From contig CAKZQC010000050.1 of NCBI GenBank assembly GCA_937139495.1, positions 1 through 64,000 of the forward strand: 64,000 nt of DNA, given 5' to 3'. Source of the stretch: an uncultured Saprospiraceae bacterium (GTDB taxonomy: Bacteria > Bacteroidota > Bacteroidia > Chitinophagales > Saprospiraceae). Positions 52,901 to 61,533 of the stretch are shown here, piece after piece. The notes under the pieces were generated by a model. It did no database searches, had not been told where the DNA came from, and was given only the letters and a program-made list of their open reading frames with translations. A program made the position numbers and the translations under genes. Within the stretch, counting starts at the first letter, position 1; the number at the start of each line of letters is the position of its first letter.

Positions 52901-54649
52901 GCTAGTTACATTAGGTGCAATATCCAGTACCCAAGGCAAATAAGTGGTATTAGCAGCATCTTGTACCGTTGCATCTAAATCGTTGACCAAAGCGTAAGCT
53001 GCTGTAGTAGCACCTTCTGGATCTACCCAGTACACCATTATTTTGGCACGTTGTACACCTGCTGGAATCGTGATACTGTGCGTGGCACTATCGCCTTGTG
53101 TGATCGTACCTGACAAATAACGATTTTCTTCCAATAATTGAGCAGCTTTAAGCCCATTCACTTTTCCCCAACCATATATAAAATCAGGGCCATCATTACC
53201 CAAATCATTTGCTGTATTGAGCATCGTTGCTTTTAGCAATGCAGAAGGAGCAGTATTTCCACTATTAAGTTGACCATAAGCATCGTACAACTGTGCCATT
53301 ACGCCAGCTATACCCGGTGCAGCAGCAGAAGTACCACCACCAGCAGCATAAGTATTGTCAGGATCTGTTGACATTTGACTATTTCCGTGTGCGGAAATGT
53401 CAGGTTTGATACGTCCGTCAACGGCTGGTCCACGGCTCGAAGAAGCAATAATAGCATCGGTTTCACTTAGGTTGGCGGTAGCGATTACATTTTTTCCTTC
53501 TTTGTGTCCACCTGTAATATTTCCCCATTGCGTTCCTGCACCATAACCACAATCTTGCCCGTTGCTATTGCCTGCCGAAAAGACTTGCATTAGTGTCGGA
53601 TTATCGACGATTTCACCATCAACTAGTCGAGTGGTGGTGGTATATCCTGCACCACAACCATTGCTATACGAAGAGTTGAACACCAATACCGCACTATCTT
53701 GATGCAGTGCAATGGTTCCGCCCATAGCACTAGTATATTGTCGTACATGGATATAAGACCCTGGAGCCATTCCTCGCATCGTTGGGTCTAGGTTGCCTGC
53801 TCCACCAGCTATACCAGTGGTCATATCTCCATGTGTTCCCGTAAAATCATTGGCTACATCTTGCTGATTGAGTCTGCCTGTAAAATCAATATGCGGTCCT
53901 ACAAAACCGTCATCATTAATGGCAATATTGATACCTGTTCCATCGTAGTTTCTACCTCCAAAATAATCATTATCAATCGCATTGGAGCGATGCAGATTCC
54001 GCCCGTCGTCCGATTCTGGTTGCCCAGGCTCGGACATCAAATCCAAAAATTTGATACAAGCCAACTGCTTGATAGCTGCCAATTGGGCAGGCAATACTTG
54101 CAGGTTGAGTGTTTGCACATGCTCAAAGGATTCTTGCACCAACGCTCCCAAAGGCAACAAACTCGCTTGTACCTCACTCGCTTTGATGGTACTATAATAT
54201 TGTACACTTACATTGACGTAGTTGCCTTCCATTGCCCAGCTTGGGAGGTCGCCTTGTAGTCTTTTACTCGTTTTGTGGCTTTCGCCAATAGGCTGAATGC
54301 TCACAATACCAAACTTCGACCAAGTAGCAAAGTCAAACGTAATTGGAATCGCTGCGATATAAACATTGTTCGGAATGTATTCCAATAGTTGTATGCCTGC
54401 TTGCTTTATTTGCTGGTGTTGTGCTGCCGTTGGCAATTGCTCAAACTGAACAAAACGATAAAAATATTGCCCAAATTTTTCGGAAGCGGCTATTTGGCTG
54501 ACTTGTTTCAATTCAGAAGCATTGGACGGAAAAATAACGGTTTCTTGTTGAAAATGAACAACAGGATTGTTCTTTTGTGCTTGCAAATAGTTGGTCGATA
54601 CGACCAAGCAACTCAAACAAAAAAGTAGCTTAATGACGTTGTACTGCAT
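49916..54649 (-). CDS. S8 (subtilisin) serine peptidase, T9SS-secreted, with PKD domains
   Basis: The 1577-residue protein has a signal peptide (IKLLFCLSCLVVSTNYLQAQ), a propeptide region to about 200, and a peptidase S8 domain with Asp in INIAINDDGFVGPH, His in GTHGDMTTGIAGGAG and Ser in GGGTSAAAPGIAG. After it come a proprotein-convertase-like beta region, Fn3-like domains (IRVDRVCASNNTIELAWN), a MAM/jelly-roll-like part, two PKD domains (WTFGDGTTSTAQNPTHTYAN; WDFGDGNTSNVQNPTHTYAT), and a type A T9SS sorting domain (LSPNPTNNQATLRF, ending MRKLVKE). It is an extracellular or cell-surface protease. Single-gene unit. Confidence 0.94.
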   Translation of the reverse strand: MQYNVIKLLFCLSCLVVSTNYLQAQKNNPVVHFQQETVIFPSNASELKQVSQIAASEKFGQYFYRFVQFEQLPTAAQHQQIKQAGIQLLEYIPNNVYIAAIPITFDFATWSKFGIVSIQPIGESHKTSKRLQGDLPSWAMEGNYVNVSVQYYSTIKASEVQASLLPLGALVQESFEHVQTLNLQVLPAQLAAIKQLACIKFLDLMSEPGQPESDDGRNLHRSNAIDNDYFGGRNYDGTGINIAINDDGFVGPHIDFTGRLNQQDVANDFTGTHGDMTTGIAGGAGNLDPTMRGMAPGSYIHVRQYTSAMGGTIALHQDSAVLVFNSSYSNGCGAGYTTTTRLVDGEIVDNPTLMQVFSAGNSNGQDCGYGAGTQWGNITGGHKEGKNVIATANLSETDAIIASSSRGPAVDGRIKPDISAHGNSQMSTDPDNTYAAGGGTSAAAPGIAGVMAQLYDAYGQLNSGNTAPSALLKATMLNTANDLGNDGPDFIYGWGKVNGLKAAQLLEENRYLSGTITQGDSATHSITIPAGVQRAKIMVYWVDPEGATTAAYALVNDLDATVQDAANTTYLPWVLDIAPNVTSLATPATKGIDTLNNVEQIAIDNPTAGTYNLKIKGKTIPFGTQEYWVVYEFLYDDITVTFPMGGEGLLPGVNDRIHWDAYGDIGNFTIEFSRDGGATWIFISTAPGTARFFDWTVPAIVNGQSRIRVSRGAATDESDANFSIINRPGNIRVDRVCASNNTIELAWNNVPGATGYDVFMLGDKYMDSIGSSTGLQHTITVPDVNASYWFSVRSTGPNGIVGLRQIAVQYSGTVGGQATCFLSCNGGNDAGIDSILSPSVFTERCGGISAVPVQVQLQNIGLFTETNFEVYYQVDNNPIVRDTFTGNLNAGSTALHTFNQSLNVSAGQYTIKIWTGLETDSTSCNDTLYQTFEIAEPLASFPYQETFEGNFFPLQNSVIINSDNATTWTTINVAGIDGNTTNALYLNNYNYNAVGEEDIFQVMTLDLSAGVTAALKFDVAYRQYNTAVDELRVDISTDCGQTYSPIYLKGGATLATSTPITSNWAPTAANEWRTDSIDLTSYIGNNITLRFVNICAFGQNLYLDNINVNVTGVAPNANFAADVTTTCLGEVNFEDKSGNDATSWLWTFGDGTTSTAQNPTHTYANSGLYTVTLQATNAIGNDLETKTNYIRINYPEITSVINGFGCENDRIGLDAVSQTSSLEWLDNAGNLLTTSSFGYQTPPLTTTTTYQVREVIASPSQKVGPVDGTIGGGGYHNSTFVGAINFTADTSFTLVSVWVDANGAGDRVVYLWDGNVAGGGTVANTVLQQVTVTLVDGPQRVNLNMQVPGSGDYALGGSSVNLYRNNSSVSYPYSLPNVVTMTGSTAGAPADFYYYFYDWELQLSPCVSPAVPVTATVLEPNFSYVANNSTVAFTDNTIGATSWIWDFGDGNTSNVQNPTHTYATTGNYTVTLRPNSVTCTHADTVSVTVGIQKISNDLDVVLSPNPTNNQATLRFSEGLATDLEIQILSIDGKVLQQTKMPQGATQQILDLNAYPSGVYLVKMYTNEVVEMRKLVKE

Positions 54650-54803
54650 CTGAATAGTTTTGTGATAAATTGAAAATAAAATAGGGCTATTAAGGTGGTT
54701 ACACTAACTTCATATCAATATTACAAAATATTTACAACTCTTCATATCTTCCAACCGTCATTTTTTCGTGATAAAAAGTTGAGGTCGTACGATTCAAACA
54801 CGT

Positions 54804-55781
54804 TTATCTGAGGTTTTTTACTGCTTTTTCTACCAGTTTGACCACTTTCTCCAATTTTACTTCTGGCGAAACAGACACAAATATTTTCGCCAAGTATTTA
54901 CCTTTTCTGACCCAGAAATAGTAATAATTATTTTTTGCCCCCAATAACGCAATGGTTTCATTCGTCTCTGCATTGAACAAGAATAACTTTCGCTCGTCCC
55001 CTATTTTTTTGTCCAACTCAATAGCCAACGCCCCTTCTGCTTGTTGTAGCGTATAAGCACGATAGTAGTTAGTGGCATGCTCTTCCGAATCCATCAAAAA
55101 GCGAAAATCAATAACTTTTTTATAGTTACTTTTTTTGTTTTCTTTCAATTCCCAAGTATTGAAAAAAAGAGCATTTTCAGTACACTCCAATTTATACTTA
55201 TTAAGGTTGCCTTTTGTCAAAAAAGCGGTTGTTGGCACTTTCTGTTTTTCCCAATTAATGAAATGATATTCAAAATTCAAGGTTTTTTTAGTGTTTTCAA
55301 GAGTCATAACGCAACCTTTAAGCGTACTGGTTCCGTCTTTCCTTTCGTTACTCAATACACGCAATAGTTCCCCTAAATCGTCCGATATTCCGCCTTCTCC
55401 TGTATAGATTTGGTCCGAAAGTGTTTGACAAACGGCGCGGTCTTTTTGATGACAAAATCCGCTTACAAAGCTTTTTATCACATCTTTGGCAAAAGGTGTT
55501 TGTTCGGTTATGAATTTTAGTGTCACTTCGATTCGTGCCGTTAGCAGCACTTCGTTTTTGTCTATAATGAAGTACAAATCAATGTGTTCCTTGAAGCCGC
55601 CTGTTTTGTAATGTCGTTGTTTTTGCCCAAAGGGTAATGCTGTTTCTGTTTTCTGCTCAATATTGAAAAATTGGGCAAACTCGGATTCTAGGATTTCGTC
55701 CATCGTGCTACCTACCCCATTGCCAAGCACCGCTTGAGTCATAAAAAGTAGCAAAAAAGAAAAGAATAAGGTCTTTGTCAT
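54804..55781 (-). CDS. Secreted protein of unknown function
   Basis: The 325-residue protein has a signal peptide (MTKTLFFSFLLLFMTQAVLG) and no lipobox or sorting domain, so it is likely periplasmic. Beta-rich stretches (EHIDLYFIIDKNEVLLTARI, KTLNFEYHFINWEKQ, NNYYYFWVRKGKYLAKIFV) alternate with helices, ending in LEKVVKLVEKAVKNL. Four Cys in the middle (GFCHQKDRAVCQ, KGCVM, LECTE) could pair in the periplasm. No family was recognised. Confidence 0.75.
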   Translation of the reverse strand: MTKTLFFSFLLLFMTQAVLGNGVGSTMDEILESEFAQFFNIEQKTETALPFGQKQRHYKTGGFKEHIDLYFIIDKNEVLLTARIEVTLKFITEQTPFAKDVIKSFVSGFCHQKDRAVCQTLSDQIYTGEGGISDDLGELLRVLSNERKDGTSTLKGCVMTLENTKKTLNFEYHFINWEKQKVPTTAFLTKGNLNKYKLECTENALFFNTWELKENKKSNYKKVIDFRFLMDSEEHATNYYRAYTLQQAEGALAIELDKKIGDERKLFLFNAETNETIALLGAKNNYYYFWVRKGKYLAKIFVSVSPEVKLEKVVKLVEKAVKNLR

Positions 55782-56172
55782 GTTGATTTTTTGTTAAAGT
55801 GATTTAATGTACTCAGAAATGATATTTCACCTGAGTGATCCAAGATAGTTAAATTTCGTGGTGGACACTTTGTTTTATTATCAGGATTCCTGATTTACAT
55901 ACATTTCTTATCCTAAGTAGGTGGACATAAATTTTCAACGCCAAAAAAAGTCTATTTTTAACAAAAAATAGTTCATTTTTCATTAGAGCTTATTACATCG
56001 CCAACTTGTGTCCACCTACTTACTCCATTTTGGTTTATATTTTGAGCTGTTTGCAATCCAGATTACAAAAATAAAAATAGTATGCTTATATTTACCTGTT
56101 ACCTGCTACACACGATATGGCACTACTAGAACTTTTTCTGCTAGAGCTTATTGCTAACAAAAACTAATTCGT
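55782..56172. other. 391-base intergenic region between divergent genes
   Basis: Besides the MITE-like element at 55915-56021 it holds only AT-rich sequence with no coding frame. It must contain the promoters of the flanking divergent genes. Confidence 0.5.
55915..56021. mobile_element. MITE-like element, copy 2 (107 bp)
   Basis: Terminal repeats AAGTAGGTGGACATAA (55915-55930) and TTGTGTCCACCTACTT (56006-56021) match at 15 of 16. The interior is nearly the same as at 39640-39736, including the CTATTTTT/AAAAATAG hairpin, plus a 10-base insertion (GAGCTTATTA). TA lies at both outer borders if the first base of each repeat is counted as target, fitting a TA duplication. Confidence 0.75.
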
Positions 56173-57645
56173 ATGTCTTTTATCAAATTTATTGCTTTTG
56201 GAATAGCTTTCTGTTGCCTCCTAACGACTACCGATGCGCAAGATACGCTCAGGGTTTATTATGGCGATGGAAAACTAGAGGCAATTGGGATATTGAAAGA
56301 TAAGGTACGCAATGGCGACTGGATTCATTATCACCCAAGCGGTACCGTTGCCTCTGAGGGCAAATATTATGGGGTCTATGAAGACCCCGAAAACGGCAAT
56401 TTGATTTATCTCAAAACTGGGAATTGGACATATTACCATGACAATGGCAAAATCAAATCGGCTGGTGCTTATGAGCAAAATCAACCTATAAAAGAGTGGC
56501 GTTTTTACTCTACAACAGGTCAGCTCACTCAAGTCGGTAATTACGAGCAAGGAAAGCAGTATGGCGAATGGAAACAATATGATGAAACCACAGGCAAAGC
56601 CTTGGAATCTATCCATTATTTGCAAGGAAAAAAAGCAACGCTTGTCCAGAAGTATTACAAAAATAAAACGCTCAAACAGACAGGCTGGGCAACCAATGAT
56701 TTTATAGAAGGAAAGTGGAGCTATTACCACCAGAATGGGCAACTGAAAGAAGAAGGTAACTATATGGGTACACTGTTCAATCCAATTAATTTTGAGCTTA
56801 TTTCGCTCAAATCAGGAGAATGGAAAACCTATTATGACGATGGCAAACTACAATCAAAAGGTTTTTATTCTGGTGCTGCTATCAATAAGGTAACAGGGGA
56901 ATATACCTACCAAAAGGTAGGCTTGTGGGAAAATTATTATCCTAACGGGGTACTCGAATCCAAAGGAAAATACAAAGAGGGCAAAAGACACGGCAACTGG
57001 CAGTTTTTCATGTCGAACTATAGACCAAAATCTACGATTTACTACATCAATGGCAAGACGGCAGAATTGGTCAAAGCGACCTATCCTGATGGCACCCTCA
57101 AATCAATAGGGCACGCACAAGGAATAGAAAGAGCAGGCGAGTGGAAAACCTATCACCCTAACGGAAAAATACAATCAACGGGCAGCTACAAAGGTACAGC
57201 ACGTAATGCTAATAATTATGTAATCCCGCTGCCTGTCGGCGAATGGACGATGTACCATGACAACGGCAAAATCAAATCGACGGGGCATTATATTGCTGGC
57301 AAAAGAAATGGCACTTGGATTGATTATTATCCTTCGGGCAAAACGCAGCAGATGGGCGAATACATCAACGGCGAACCTTCAGGCGGTAGCATCAAGACAT
57401 TCTACGAAAGTGGACAAGTTCAGTCGGTTGTTTCTTCTGATTTTGGGTTTTCGACCATGCAAAAAAACTACTACGAAAATGGGCAGCTACAATCAGAGGG
57501 TTCGCTTGATTGGGATAATAAAAAAGAAGGAAATTGGGTCTATTATTACGAAAATGGACAGAAAGAAAAAGAGGGCAGCTACGAAAGTGGTCAGCCACTC
57601 TCCGACTGGCAACAGTTTGACGAAAAAGGCAAAAAGATAAAGTAA
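56173..57645 (+). CDS. Secreted MORN-type (YwqK-like) repeat protein
   Basis: The 490-residue protein has a signal peptide (FIKFIAFGIAFCCLLTTTDA) and then some eighteen short repeats of the type G-x-W-x-x-Y-H-x-N-G-x-x-x-S-x-G-x-Y, for example GNWTYYHDNGKIKSAGAY, GEWKTYYDDGKLQSKGFY and GEWTMYHDNGKIKSTGHY. This is the MORN_2/YwqK repeat; proteins with it are often labelled antitoxin YwqK, but nothing here shows a toxin partner. It probably forms an extended beta array in the periplasm or on the surface. It has a bidirectional terminator after it. Confidence 0.88.
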   Translation: MSFIKFIAFGIAFCCLLTTTDAQDTLRVYYGDGKLEAIGILKDKVRNGDWIHYHPSGTVASEGKYYGVYEDPENGNLIYLKTGNWTYYHDNGKIKSAGAYEQNQPIKEWRFYSTTGQLTQVGNYEQGKQYGEWKQYDETTGKALESIHYLQGKKATLVQKYYKNKTLKQTGWATNDFIEGKWSYYHQNGQLKEEGNYMGTLFNPINFELISLKSGEWKTYYDDGKLQSKGFYSGAAINKVTGEYTYQKVGLWENYYPNGVLESKGKYKEGKRHGNWQFFMSNYRPKSTIYYINGKTAELVKATYPDGTLKSIGHAQGIERAGEWKTYHPNGKIQSTGSYKGTARNANNYVIPLPVGEWTMYHDNGKIKSTGHYIAGKRNGTWIDYYPSGKTQQMGEYINGEPSGGSIKTFYESGQVQSVVSSDFGFSTMQKNYYENGQLQSEGSLDWDNKKEGNWVYYYENGQKEKEGSYESGQPLSDWQQFDEKGKKIK

Positions 57646-57659
57646 AACGCCCATTCGTC

Positions 57660-57675
57660 TAAGAGCGTGTCTAAG
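57660..57675 (+). repeat. Post-stop motif TAAGAGCGTGTCTAAG
   Basis: It lies 15 bases after the stop of the MORN-type gene, on the coding strand, directly before the terminator, and matches the copies at 37464, 38633 and 39769-39785. Confidence 0.45.
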
Positions 57676-57676
57676 C

Positions 57677-57727
57677 AAAAAAAGGGAAGTGCTATCAATA
57701 ATATTTTGATAGCACTTCCCTTTTTTT
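57677..57727. terminator. Bidirectional intrinsic terminator
   Basis: AAAAAAAGGGAAGTGCTATC pairs with GATAGCACTTCCCTTTTTTT (ending at 57727) around a short AT loop. It serves two convergent genes. Confidence 0.95.
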
Positions 57728-57745
57728 GTCCTAATTCTTTATTTT

Positions 57746-58702
57746 TTATCCTTCTTCGTCGTCTTGTTTGGTTGCTTTATCTCCATTGACCGTCCAGCCA
57801 CTATCGCCAGTCGCTTTGAACAAACCCAATAGATTATTGCCGTGTGCGGCATCTTGATCCCAATTTTCCTTTTTCTGCATGATACTGCGTACCACATCAT
57901 AAAGCGACTGCTGCAATAGACGCACCATATCTTTATCAATGTGATTGGCTCGCTGACCGCTGTTTTTGTCATGCAATCTCCAATCATAATAAGCAACATC
58001 GCTTACCAATCGACGCAGTTGATCGCCTTCTTTCATCGTCATTTTTGCTTCTCCTTTCCAATCCAAACTTTGTGGATTTTCGAGACAATTGCTCAACGCC
58101 TGAGCACCATCAGCGACAACTGCACCTTGTTCGGCTTTCATACCAAAAGGACGATCATAATTTTTGCCCACATAATCAACCATCATGCGATAGATACGCG
58201 TTACTCGTATGTTTTTGGGGTCTGTCCAAGGAGCGGCTTTTTCTACATCACGGAGATAATCCCTCCAAATAAAAAATAAGTTTGGTGCATCTTTGCCACC
58301 CTTAGCCCCCATTTGGAGCAAATCGGCACTGGCACTGCTGTATTTACTGCTTTTGATTGCTTTTCCTATTTTTGATAAATCTTTGGTCAAATCATTGCCT
58401 GTTTTTTCGCACAAACCTGTAGCGTATGTCAACATTGTATTGATATTATCTTTGTAGTCATCAACAGTATAGGCTTCTACATCTATTCGACTTTTGGGTA
58501 TATCTGGCGACTCCAATAAGGTAACACCTCCCAATATAGCCCCAAGTGTTTTCTCAAACTCTTCTTGATATTCCGCAGAGGAAGAAGGGGTAGCCAAGGG
58601 ATATTCCTCAAAAAACCGTCCTGCTCGTTGTGCTTGTGTTTGTACCGCTATGAAGAGTAACAGTATGCTCATTATACTTTTGAAACTATTTATTTTGTTC
58701 AT
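57746..58702 (-). CDS. Secreted protein of unknown function
   Basis: The 318-residue protein has a signal peptide (FKSIMSILLLFIAVQTQAQ). The mature part is mainly helical and charged, with YQEEFEKTLGAILGGVTLLE, NLFFIWRDYLRDVEKAAPW, RIYRMMVDYVGKNYDRPFG, and a last helix DMVRLLQQSLYDVVRSIMQK. The C terminus is acidic (DDEEG). No lipobox, sorting domain or known family was recognised. Probably periplasmic. Confidence 0.75.
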   Translation of the reverse strand: MNKINSFKSIMSILLLFIAVQTQAQRAGRFFEEYPLATPSSSAEYQEEFEKTLGAILGGVTLLESPDIPKSRIDVEAYTVDDYKDNINTMLTYATGLCEKTGNDLTKDLSKIGKAIKSSKYSSASADLLQMGAKGGKDAPNLFFIWRDYLRDVEKAAPWTDPKNIRVTRIYRMMVDYVGKNYDRPFGMKAEQGAVVADGAQALSNCLENPQSLDWKGEAKMTMKEGDQLRRLVSDVAYYDWRLHDKNSGQRANHIDKDMVRLLQQSLYDVVRSIMQKKENWDQDAAHGNNLLGLFKATGDSGWTVNGDKATKQDDEEG

Positions 58703-59019
58703 TTTTTATTTTTTATTAGTTGACATTATTACGAATAACAACATCAAAAGTAACCCTAGACTTGTTATTACATTTATTTATAGCAGAGCAAAGTATCGTG
58801 CCAAAGTCGAGTAAATTTCTATTTTTTGAAAAAAGGAAGTTTTAAAGCTTCTCTTTAGTCTTCTACTCTACGCAAAATACATAAAATCTCTTTTGAATAT
58901 AACGTTTATATGCTAAGTGTTATTATTTTTGTGCCACCAGAGATGAATTTCTGTACAATCATTAATACAGTAAGAGCTACTTTTGTTCTTTTGCTATATT
59001 GCTAAACTACGTTAAAATT
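58703..59019. other. 317-base intergenic region with a putative -7 element
   Basis: It lies between divergent genes. TATTTTTG at 58924-58931 fits TAnnTTTG and would serve the small lipoprotein gene to the right. TTATTACGAATAA at 58727-58739 equals part of the arm of the hairpin element at 32236, but no partner arm is present. Confidence 0.4.
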
Positions 59020-59412
59020 ATGCTTAAAATACTCGCTTTACTCAGTGTTGCACTATTCTTTTTTGCTTGTCAAGGAGAGGAAACTGTTTTTATCAAGCAG
59101 ATAAAAAATGACAGTAGCCAGCAATGTACGTTCTATTTTTTTGGTCCTAACAATACCGCTTTGTTTTCTGATACCGTCATTGTTGCGGCTGGAACTACCG
59201 AAAAAATATACAGCTACTTTGAAGAAAATAGCTCTATCAATGCCAATCAAAGTTGTGGTATTTATACCGACCAAGATGATACCATTTCGGTAGAGACTAC
59301 TAGTGGTGGAAAATTGATAAAATCACTGTATGCTGACCAAGATTGGGAGTATTTGTCTTATAATAATGAGCAAATTTGTACTTTTGTGATTACAGATGGA
59401 GATATCCAATAA
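59020..59412 (+). CDS. Small lipoprotein, unknown
   Basis: The ATG at 59020 starts a lipoprotein signal (MLKILALLSVALFFFAC) with the lipid-modified Cys at residue 17; an upstream TTG is less likely. The 130-residue protein continues as a beta-rich domain (QQCTFYFFGPNNTALFSDTV, EYLSYNNEQICTFVITDGD) with three further Cys. It is probably anchored in the inner leaflet of the outer membrane. No family was recognised. Confidence 0.75.
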   Translation: MLKILALLSVALFFFACQGEETVFIKQIKNDSSQQCTFYFFGPNNTALFSDTVIVAAGTTEKIYSYFEENSSINANQSCGIYTDQDDTISVETTSGGKLIKSLYADQDWEYLSYNNEQICTFVITDGDIQ

Positions 59413-59470
59413 ATTGGTATTGTGATTCAACCAATTCATTGCATCTAACCCTATAACGTTCTTGCTAGTT

Positions 59471-60136
59471 ATGTCTATTTTTTTGAAGTTAGTTTTTGCT
59501 ACCGTGGTGGTCTATTTGCTTTATATTGCTTATAGCTACCAAACGCTTATTAGTGGACGAGAAGGCGAACATCGTTTTGGCATAGCTGATATTATTCATC
59601 CGAATAAAGGAAAAACTGTACTTGAAGAGGAAGAAGTATTGCCTCCATTGATAGACAATACTGTTTATGCTTTGGCTTATGCCAATAAATATGCTCCGTT
59701 GGCACAGCAAGAAATGAAGCGCTATGCGATTCCTGCTAGTATCACGCTAGGACAAGCTATACTAGAATCGCAGTATGGGCAGAGTGAATTGGCATTGCAG
59801 GCAAACAATCATTTTGGTATTAAGATTGATGCCGAATGGGTCGATACAGAACGACATTGTATGTTATCGAATGAGTGGATGGTCGAAATTCAGCGAATGC
59901 GTCCTGTTTTATCTTGTTTCAAACGTTACCGAAGCGTAAGTGCTTGTTATGATAATCATTCGCAGTTTTTGGTCAAAAAAAATTGGTATCGCCCATTGTT
60001 CAAGCTGTCTAAAACAGACTACCAGAACTGGGCAAAAGGATTGCAATCGGCAGGCTATGCCACCGACCCAGCTTATGCCCAAAAATTGATTGACATTATT
60101 GAGAAATACGATTTGGCAGCTTATGATGTTTTGTAA
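59471..60136 (+). CDS. Glucosaminidase (GH73-like) membrane-anchored murein hydrolase
   Basis: ATG 59471 gives an N-terminal anchor (FLKLVFATVVVYLLYIAYSY). The domain from about residue 70 matches the glucosaminidase/flagellar-J type: QQEMKRYAIPASITLGQAIL, then LESQYGQSELALQANNHFGI with the probable catalytic Glu, KIDAEWV, and SVSACYDNHSQFLVKKNWY. These enzymes cut the glycan strands of peptidoglycan. The 221-residue length fits a single catalytic domain without LysM repeats. It lies 64 bases before gldC. Confidence 0.88.
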   Translation: MSIFLKLVFATVVVYLLYIAYSYQTLISGREGEHRFGIADIIHPNKGKTVLEEEEVLPPLIDNTVYALAYANKYAPLAQQEMKRYAIPASITLGQAILESQYGQSELALQANNHFGIKIDAEWVDTERHCMLSNEWMVEIQRMRPVLSCFKRYRSVSACYDNHSQFLVKKNWYRPLFKLSKTDYQNWAKGLQSAGYATDPAYAQKLIDIIEKYDLAAYDVL

Positions 60137-60200
60137 AAACTGTTTAAATAGAAAAAAATCATTGCTCCACAAAGGAGCATAATATAATATTATAAAAGTA

Positions 60201-60563
60201 ATGGAAAATAAAGTAGAAAGAAGTAGTGATATTGTTTGCCGTATCGGGCTAGACAAAAATAATGTTCCTGTCAAGATTGACTGGAAAGCACAAGATTCGC
60301 CCGACACGCCTGAGTTCAAAGAGTGCAAAGCGATATTGTTGTCGATGTTCGACAAAGAGTTTCAAGATACCTTTAAGATTGACCTCTGGACAAGCGAACT
60401 ACAAGTAGGCGAAATGGATAAATTCATGTATCAGACCCTGCGAGGGTTAGCGGATAGCTATCATCGTGCGACCAACAACACTAAGTTGGCAAACGAAATG
60501 CAGCGTTTTGTACAACACTTTGGCGAAACAACTGAATTGATTCCTAAAGAAGAAAGCAAATAA
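60201..60563 (+). CDS. gldC: Gliding motility protein GldC
   Basis: The 120-residue cytoplasmic protein matches GldC along its length: VCRIGLDKNNVPVKIDWKAQ, ECKAILLSMFDKEFQDTFKI, DLWTSELQVGEMDKFMYQTL and RGLADSYHRATNNTKLANEM. GldC is widespread in Bacteroidota and associated with type IX secretion and gliding, though it is not part of the core machine and its biochemical role is unclear. It converges on the EamA gene with one base between stop codons. Confidence 0.93.
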   Translation: MENKVERSSDIVCRIGLDKNNVPVKIDWKAQDSPDTPEFKECKAILLSMFDKEFQDTFKIDLWTSELQVGEMDKFMYQTLRGLADSYHRATNNTKLANEMQRFVQHFGETTELIPKEESK

Positions 60564-60564
60564 A

Positions 60565-61521
60565 TTATTTTGAAATCGTTTCTCCTGTATTATCAGGGGA
60601 AACGTTTTTTTGTTTCGCCACCAGATACAACCCCGCAAATATTAACCCTCCTGCTACAAAAAGCTGCCAAGAAAGCTGGTCTGCTCCGACTGCTATAGCA
60701 ATTCCTGTTGTCAAAAGTGGCTGGAGATAAATGTAGGTACTATTGACCGACGGTTTGACTACTTTGAGTGCCAACCCATTGAGAATAAAAGTCATAAACG
60801 TAACAAAAAACAAAACGTATCCGATAGACCAAATGATAGGCGTAGGTAAGGTTTGCCAATCTATCGCTAGTGCATCGGTTGCCCCAAAGGGCAATGCTAT
60901 AAAGAAGCCTATTAAAAATAGCCACTTGAGGACATTGACAGGCGAATATTTAGTCATTAATGGCTTAACCATCACCAAATAACCTGCATAAAAAGTAGCA
61001 TTAATCGCCACAAATATATTGCCCAAGGCAGGATTGGAAGCACTCTGTATCGCTTCTTTGTTGCTATAAATCAAGAAAAAAGCTCCTACCAAACCTAACG
61101 AAATCCCCGTCAGTTTGAAAGCTGTCAACCGCTCTTTGAATACGATGCTTGATATAATCAGCACCATAATCGGCGTGGTCAGCATGATCAAAGCCCCATT
61201 GATGGGCGTGGTCATTTTTAGTCCATGAAAAAACGATAATTGATTGGCGGCGACACCACAGACAGCACAAGCCAAAAACCGCCCCCAGTCGCCTCGATCT
61301 ATCGTCTCGGACTGAACAAACAATTGAGCAAACCAGAACAAAATAGTTGCTGCTGTGATGCGCAACATAATAAAGCCAAACGGTGTTACATACGGAGTAA
61401 TTCCGTCTCCTTCCATCACTGGTTTGGCTATCGTATAATTGCTAGCATAAAAAAATGCAACAAAAAACATGGCGATATGTGCCAGCACAATCCGTTTATC
61501 TATTTTACTACTTTCTTTCAT
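60565..61521 (-). CDS. EamA (DMT) family transporter
   Basis: The 318-residue inner membrane protein has ten transmembrane helices in two EamA repeats of five, e.g. RIVLAHIAMFFVAFFYASNY, GAFFLIYSNKEAIQ, and in the second half PIIWSIGYVLFFVTFMTFIL with LQPLLTTGIAIAVGADQLSW. The family exports or imports small metabolites; the substrate cannot be inferred. Its 3' end carries the gldC terminator on the opposite strand. Its start is divergent from the potassium transporter gene, 12 bases away. Confidence 0.9.
   Translation of the reverse strand: MKESSKIDKRIVLAHIAMFFVAFFYASNYTIAKPVMEGDGITPYVTPFGFIMLRITAATILFWFAQLFVQSETIDRGDWGRFLACAVCGVAANQLSFFHGLKMTTPINGALIMLTTPIMVLIISSIVFKERLTAFKLTGISLGLVGAFFLIYSNKEAIQSASNPALGNIFVAINATFYAGYLVMVKPLMTKYSPVNVLKWLFLIGFFIALPFGATDALAIDWQTLPTPIIWSIGYVLFFVTFMTFILNGLALKVVKPSVNSTYIYLQPLLTTGIAIAVGADQLSWQLFVAGGLIFAGLYLVAKQKNVSPDNTGETISK
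60577..60611 (+). terminator. gldC terminator inside the end of the EamA gene
   Basis: CGTTTCTCCTG (60577-60587) pairs with CAGGGGAAACG (60594-60604) with one wobble, and seven T follow on the plus strand. It lies within the last codons of the convergent EamA gene. Confidence 0.85.
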
Positions 61522-61533
61522 TAGCTATAAATT

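Noticed and set aside
56173..57645. Antitoxin of a toxin-antitoxin pair, as YwqK-type names suggest
   Set aside because: It is an exported repeat protein with no small toxin gene beside it.
58727..58739. Third copy of the long hairpin element
   Set aside because: Only 13 bases match one arm, and no partner arm, centre or internal block is present.
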